A DNA stretch of 64,000 nt from Clitoria ternatea. Taxonomy: Eukaryota > Streptophyta > Magnoliopsida > Fabales > Fabaceae. A model generated the notes under the pieces. That model ran no database searches. It was not told the origin of the DNA and saw only the letters and a list, made by a program, of their open reading frames with translations. The translations under genes were made by a program, and so were the position numbers. Positions 58,749 to 64,000 of this stretch are shown piece by piece. The stretch is from positions 9,062,001 through 9,126,000 of the forward strand of contig CM075675.1 of NCBI GenBank assembly GCA_037962975.1, written 5' to 3'. Every line of letters begins with the position of its first letter. The stretch's first letter is position 1.

Positions 58749-60026
58749 TGTTAGGGAATCCCTAGTGTTTGAGCAGCGAAAATACAAGGATTCCCATAGG
58801 ATTTGCAAAACGCCGTGTTTCAAAGCATAAGAGAAACACATAAAAATATTGTGTTTTAGGATTACCTCTTGAAGAATATCGAAGCAATCGTACCCTCGTC
58901 CTTTAGGAGTCCACACGAGTACTCCCACCAGAAATGCTACACCTTCCAAATGCTAATTTGACGGCGTGTAGGTTTTGCAACTTTTGCGTATTTTTGTGTC
59001 TCTTTTTGGTTAGCCGCCTATGAGCATCTTATGCTCTATTTATAGGCTTAGGTTTGACCTAATTTGCTCTCTAAAGAGTGGGCTCCTTACTCATTCTAAA
59101 TGAGTTAAGCCCAATAGTTTTATTTTAGTCCAACTAAAATAAAAAGCTATTTTCTGATGGGCTTACTTTATGTGTGTGACCCTATAGGTAAAATACTCGG
59201 TTATATTAATAATAAACTATTTTATTATTAATATAAAATAAGAGCGGCATCTAGCAATGCATCATTATATCCGAATATTATTTATTATCAACATAACCTA
59301 TAAGTGATAATTATTTTATATGTTTGTTCCTTTTGTCACGATATCCTAATTGGGCCCAAGGCATGGTCACGTCATCCTTGTACGGTCCAATTTATTTTAC
59401 TTGATACCAGAGTAGACTTTATCCGAATAAATATCCAATATTTATTCTTTCTAGCATGGCCATGCATTTCCTTAGTCTCACTCCATCAAGTGGCCTATAG
59501 ATATCACTCCTGTCACATAGGAGAGACAAATCCCATCTACATCACTCACATCCCTCTGCATAATTTATTCATTGCCTAACCACAACCTTTATAGTCCTCT
59601 TATTACAGAAGATGTTTGATTGTATTAAAACAATAAACTCCTTATGTAGGAATCGTAGTGACTTCAGATCAAAGGACTACATATACCATTATCAGATTGA
59701 GAACCGTTTATGATATTCATGTAACGATCCATGCAACGTTCTCATGGTGGGTCTGTCCAGTACATCATTACTCTTAATGTGTACCCGTGTGAAGACTTGA
59801 TATCATTTATATCCATGATCTATGAGATCAGATCATCAGTACACTCACACACTAGTCTTAATGTATTTACATGTCCTCACGTAAATACTTGACTAGGGAC
59901 ATTTTAGGAATAACTCTCATATGACCTATTACTCCAAGGATAAATAAAGGTTGTTAAACTATTTAACAAAAATGACTTATTCAAAATGATGTGTCCTATA
60001 TAGGCTTTTAGTGCATATTTCCAACA
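58749..60026 (-). repeat. 3' LTR of a minus-strand Copia element inserted in gypsy gag
   Basis: On the minus strand it starts TGTTGGAAATATGCAC at 60026, after a purine tract (GTGCAAGTGGGAGAT, 60027-60041), and ends GGGATTCCCTAACA at 58749. The left flank CAAGA (58744-58748) should be the TSD. A TATAAATAG box on the minus strand lies near 59035-59045. It is the same family as the solo LTR at 28190-29442. Confidence 0.9.
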
Positions 60027-63000
60027 ATCTCCCACTTGCACTTAGAGCCGATAAGGTTAATTCCCAATGACGTCTACAGTGCCCTTATGCTTTTACTACA
60101 TAAGCGGTTTTATTAGTGGGTTCCCAACAATTTTGTTGGTATGCACATTGCATATTTTCACATCTTCCAAAGATAGAACTATTTAAGTATATGCTTGGAT
60201 TAATCCACTTCCTTATATTGTTCTATGGTTCCATTGTCATCACAGTGGAAACTCATAGGATACAAAATATTTGGAATGATTAAATGTAAATTGACTTCTT
60301 TTGTAATTTAACATAGCAAAATACTTAGATTTGTTTAGTAGAACCAACGATTGTGTCTTGCTTTGAACCTTTCAAGCATACATCGTAACCATCTTGACCA
60401 CACATATATTTTGATTGCAATCTTAAGCCTTTCAAATTAATCAAAAGATTGGCATCGATGTAACCTTTACGACGAGGTCATCTTCCATTTATCAAGATTA
60501 AATCCTTAGTCCTTCTTAAGTGTTTAAGGATACTCTTGACTATAGAATGAGAATATTATTAGTTCTAGAAGAAGCATGTCTTCTGCATGTAATACAAGAA
60601 CTATAATTGTGCAGTTACTAACCCTTTTATAGCCACAAGATTTATCTTTATTCTTTAATGAAGATTCTAGCTTCTAAAAGCTTACTTTAGTCCATAAATA
60701 GAACATTTGCAGTTCACATACCTTCCTAGATGTTTTAGGCATAAAAGGCCTTTAGGTTGTGTCACATACACATCCTCAAGATGATTTCCATCTTGACATC
60801 TATCTACCATATCTCATAATGGTGGTATACTGCTACAATAAACAGGATCTAAATGGTTTTTAAGCTAATTGAATTTTGTCAATTTTGCTTTTAAAGGTAC
60901 TTTTATTACCATCCATGTTTAGTTTTCCTTTTGAAAACCCACTTGAATCCTATAGGTTTTACCCTTTAGGTGCGTCAATCAAGGTTCATACCTTGTTAAT
61001 ATACATGGAACCCATTTCAAATCCCATGGTCTTATGCCATGTCTTAGAATCTAAACTTGCATTTGGCCTCTTCATAAGAAGCTTGGTCATTTAGCAATAT
61101 GCCTCCTTCCTGATTTATAGGATATCTATATCTTTCAGGCTTGGTGACATATCCTATTTGATCTTACGCGAGTCTTGTGCTACCGGAGCTAAAGATTTCA
61201 CAACACTTTGTGATTTATGCTCCAAGTCCATCCTTGACTTTTAAATGCTTTGTGATACTTGAATTTTTTTCAAGTTCTACCATCCTCCCACTGATTCTTT
61301 AAGGGATGTACTCTTATTCAAGAATACAACATTCTAAGCAACAAGCCTTTTATTCTCAGATGGATTGTAGAATTGATAACCCTTAGCTTTCTTTGGGTAT
61401 CTCACAGAAGACATTTATCTAATTTGGATCTGACCTTGTCAGAGTTGGATGCTCTATAGAAGCACCATAGTTCCAAATTATTAGTAAAGACATACTAGGT
61501 TTCTTCCTAGTCCATATCATATATGGTTTCTTTAAGAAAGTCTAAGATGGAATAAAGGAACGTTGAAGGAGTTAGAGATGTTTGATAATAATCAATAACC
61601 AAATCGTGTCCAACAAGGTTTGACTTTTCCCCGTAGAGATGCTATTAAGGCATTCTATGAGGAATGAGTTAAGAGGTAATCTCTCACTCTATTAGATAGT
61701 TATCAAACTTATAGCTCAAATTATTTGCTATCTTGATCTAATCAAGAGCTTTAATTGTCTTGCCAATTTGGTTTTTCACTTCATTATGAATTCTTTGAAC
61801 TTTTCAAAGACTTTCTAACTTATGTTACATAAATCCATACTCATTGACTTTTCAATTAGTATGTTTAAGTATTGAAAAACATATCTAGTTATTGTTCCGA
61901 TAGGCCCACATACATCGTTATGTATTAGATAATAGATTACTCATCTTTTCAATGAATGAGGTCTCAATTATCTCTCTAATAAATAAGATTTACATGTCTC
62001 TATTGATTCCAAAATCTAAAAGAGTCCATATAACCACATTAATGGTATTTAGAAAATGTGTTTCTTATCCATTTGCCTTAGGAGACAATACCATGTAAGT
62101 AAGGTTCAAAAATCACTTATTTGAACCTACTTTGGCAGTTGTTATAAATGGGTGTTTTGAGATTTAGGATGTGGAATCCATTACTCAATTGTGCATCAAC
62201 ATCCATTTGAAGAAATAAAGTTATTTTATAATAAGAAAAAACATTTCTTGTCTAACAAGAAACAATATGCACAATGTCTAGTTCACTAACTAGCCCAATA
62301 GGTAAAGATCTTATCTTTATTATAGCAACTTTTGCTCAATTTTATATAGATTTCTCCACCCTTAACAAGTGATCTACTTCCTTGATCTTTCAAAATTTGA
62401 GATCTACTACTAGTATCTGATACTAATGTTAATGAAGTAAAATAACTTGACTTCTATAACATGACCTGTAGTGGAAGTCTTACTTCCCTTTCTTTTGAAC
62501 TCCTTCAAGTTCTTTAGACAAATTATTCCAATGTCTTATTTGGCTAAAATTGGAAACAATTTCCTTTCTTGATCACCTTTTAGACTTCCAGACCAACTTG
62601 GCCTTAATAAAGTTTGTATACGATCATATCGTATATCTCCCATATATTCATATTGCCTTTTACAGCTCAGAGTTTATGCAGACTCCATAGGGTATCCAAG
62701 ACCCAACCATAGATGATATATAAGCCAAACATGACACACTACCGCTTCATCTTTAATGAAGATAGTTCTCAAGTCTCAATACCTATCTAGGCATTTTTCT
62801 AGATAAAGTATCCTTCCAAAGGACAGATTGCAACAAAACAATATTTGGTATATCATGGTTATTCTAAAACAAATTATATGCAAATCTATCACTTCTATTT
62901 AAAACATATTTAAATTTTGGTCATTAAATAAATATGTTGTCTCCCACTATTTTGATTCAAAACAAATACCCTCACTGAATCATAAAAAATCCCATTGGAA

Positions 63001-63040
63001 GATTTTTCTAGTGGGCCAAGATCCATATTTGGCCTAGTGT
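60027..63040 (-). pseudogene. Decayed Copia pol (minus strand)
   Basis: On the minus strand I can read an RT fragment DGNHLEDVYVTQPKG (about 60830-60770), and a linker before RT with RSTRVRSNRICH and PERYRYPINQEG (about 61190-61110). Further right lie Copia-like integrase phrases in broken frames (61450-62350). Many stops and indels prevent a firm domain map. Going right from the 3' LTR one should meet RNase H, RT, integrase and gag in that order, which fits what is seen. Confidence 0.6.
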
Positions 63041-63740
63041 TGAGTCAGCTTTGGCTGATCGCCCAACCCTTGGTTATTTAGGTAGGAAACACATTTCCAA
63101 TTGCATCTCATGCAACTCTTGGATGATTGAGTGGGTAACTCTTTACCCTTATTCATCTTATGAATTTAAGCTCAATCCTTACGCCTCTAAGTTATTTTCA
63201 ATCCAATTGAAAAACTTAGTTAAGTTTAGGCCTAATAAAAACAATTTGGATATTACAATTATCCCATCGCGCCTTAATAATATAAATGATAGCACCCTGC
63301 TTTGGCAGGCCCACTATTTATTGACATTAGTCTCGACGAGTGTTACTTATTAGGAGGCGTTTAAACTTAATATTAACGCTTCTAGGTTCTTCAATCTGAT
63401 TAAAGTGACCTAGATAAGTCTAATAACAAATGGTTGGATAATCCAATTATCCATCATCCTTTACTAATATCAATAAAAGCACCCTGCTTTGGCAGAACCT
63501 ACACTTTATTGAAACTAGCATTGATGACTGTTGTTTATTAGAACGCGCTCATACCTTTAGGCTTTTCCAATCCAATTGAAAAAAGTCTATTTGAATAAAA
63601 CTTAATAATACTTGGATAATCTAATTATCCAATCATGTCCTACTAAACATAAATAAAGGCACCCAACTATGACGTGACCTGCACTTTATTTATATTAAGT
63701 TAGACGTTATTACTTATTGGAAGGTATGATTGTCGGGCTT
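63041..63740. repeat. Degenerate tandem repeat, unit about 185 bp, near the Copia 5' part
   Basis: The phrase AGCACCCTGCTTTGGCAG occurs at 63291 and 63478, with a mutated copy at 63656 (GGCACCCAACTATGACGTG). Each is followed about 55 bp on by TTACTTATTAGGAGGCG-like sequence (63343, 63531, 63711). AATCCAATTGAAAAA at 63203 and 63570 belongs to the same unit. Three to four copies are present. Confidence 0.8.
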
Positions 63741-64000
63741 GAGGGATTTCAATTTTCTTATTGTTCATTATCGACTTTCATTAAACGCTTTAACGCAAAA
63801 TAAAACCCCAAAACATGCAATCAAAATTGTGAGATGGTTATGGTCTTCCTAGAAAATAAAATAAAATAAAATAAACCTAAAGGAACTATGGTGTCTTGAC
63901 TTCATGAAGTCCTACTTCTTGAAACCACCATCCTCCTAGAGTCACCACTCCTTTGTTCCTTTCAAGGTCATATCCATCACCACTCTAGGTTTCTTCTAGG
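63741..64000. other. Probable 5' leader part of the Copia element
   Basis: No open frame. A poly-AAAT run (AAATAAAATAAAATAAAATAA) lies at 63856-63875. By position it should be near gag or the leader of the minus-strand Copia; the 5' LTR is outside the window. Confidence 0.35.

Larger units (their letters stand above)
39188..64000 (-). mobile_element. Tekay-like Ty3/gypsy element 2, split by two insertions
   Basis: On the minus strand the 3' LTR is at 39188-43224, then pol (45576-43278), the CACTA element (45580-57178), the rest of pol and gag (58748-57182), then a Copia insertion from 58749 that runs past the window end. The 5' LTR and the start of gag are not in view. The gag, RT, RNase H, integrase and chromodomain-like tail resemble gypsy element 1 but belong to a different family with a longer LTR. 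Coding sequence is far better kept than in element 1. Confidence 0.88.

Noticed and set aside
63051..63353. 100-codon plus-strand frame
   Set aside because: Overlaps the degenerate tandem repeat of a minus-strand Copia; no known domain.

Overview
This window looks like nuclear DNA from a flowering plant, probably a legume. It holds no rRNA, tRNA or long single-copy host gene that I can recognise. The legume call is an inference from the style of the repeats: SIRE/Maximus-like Copia, Tekay-like chromoviruses and a GGCTTAA-ended long-TIR element. It is not proof. The only ordinary host genes I support are two small CLE signal-peptide genes, one at 5147-5395 (+) and one at 36128-36415 (-). They share an AVSH stretch before the CLE peptide and look like paralogues pushed apart by transposon insertions.

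Nearly everything else is a nest of transposable elements, several with exact target-site duplications (TSDs). From left to right: the 3' end of a CACTA element (1-342) lies in a decayed Copia element (346-3500). After a small MITE and CLE gene 1 comes a 3-kb Ty3/gypsy solo LTR (5801-8799, TSD TTAAG). Remnants of a minus-strand Copia and a foreign LTR-like block follow (9850-12765). A SIRE-like Copia with gag, pol and env-like regions spans 13178-34833. It is split by a non-autonomous CACTA (13424-14757, TSD TTA) and by a 12-kb Tekay-like gypsy element (18228-30270, TSD ATAAG). One LTR of that gypsy element carries a Copia solo LTR (28190-29442, TSD GTTAG).

After CLE gene 2 a second Tekay-like gypsy element starts at 39188 with a 4-kb LTR and runs past the window end. 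Its reverse transcriptase is split by an almost intact 11.6-kb CACTA element (45580-57178, TSD TCC), and its gag by another Copia element (from 58749).

The 11.6-kb CACTA element is the most interesting object. It has matching termini, AGCGAC-rich subterminal arrays, a TNPD/TNP2-type transposase gene with clear introns and one frameshift, and a TNPA-like second gene whose five exons join in one open frame. Its long first part appears to hold captured host gene pieces, including a recognisable DUF1218 exon. It also holds a roughly 350-bp foldback just before the transposase start and a short stem-loop module shared by both transposase genes.

The older elements carry many stops at former Gln, Trp and Arg codons (CAG/CAA, TGG and CGA changed to TAG/TAA/TGA). 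This fits decay by deamination of methylated cytosines. A short palindromic motif, CGCTTGAGCG, forms arrays in three different LTR-type sequences of this window.
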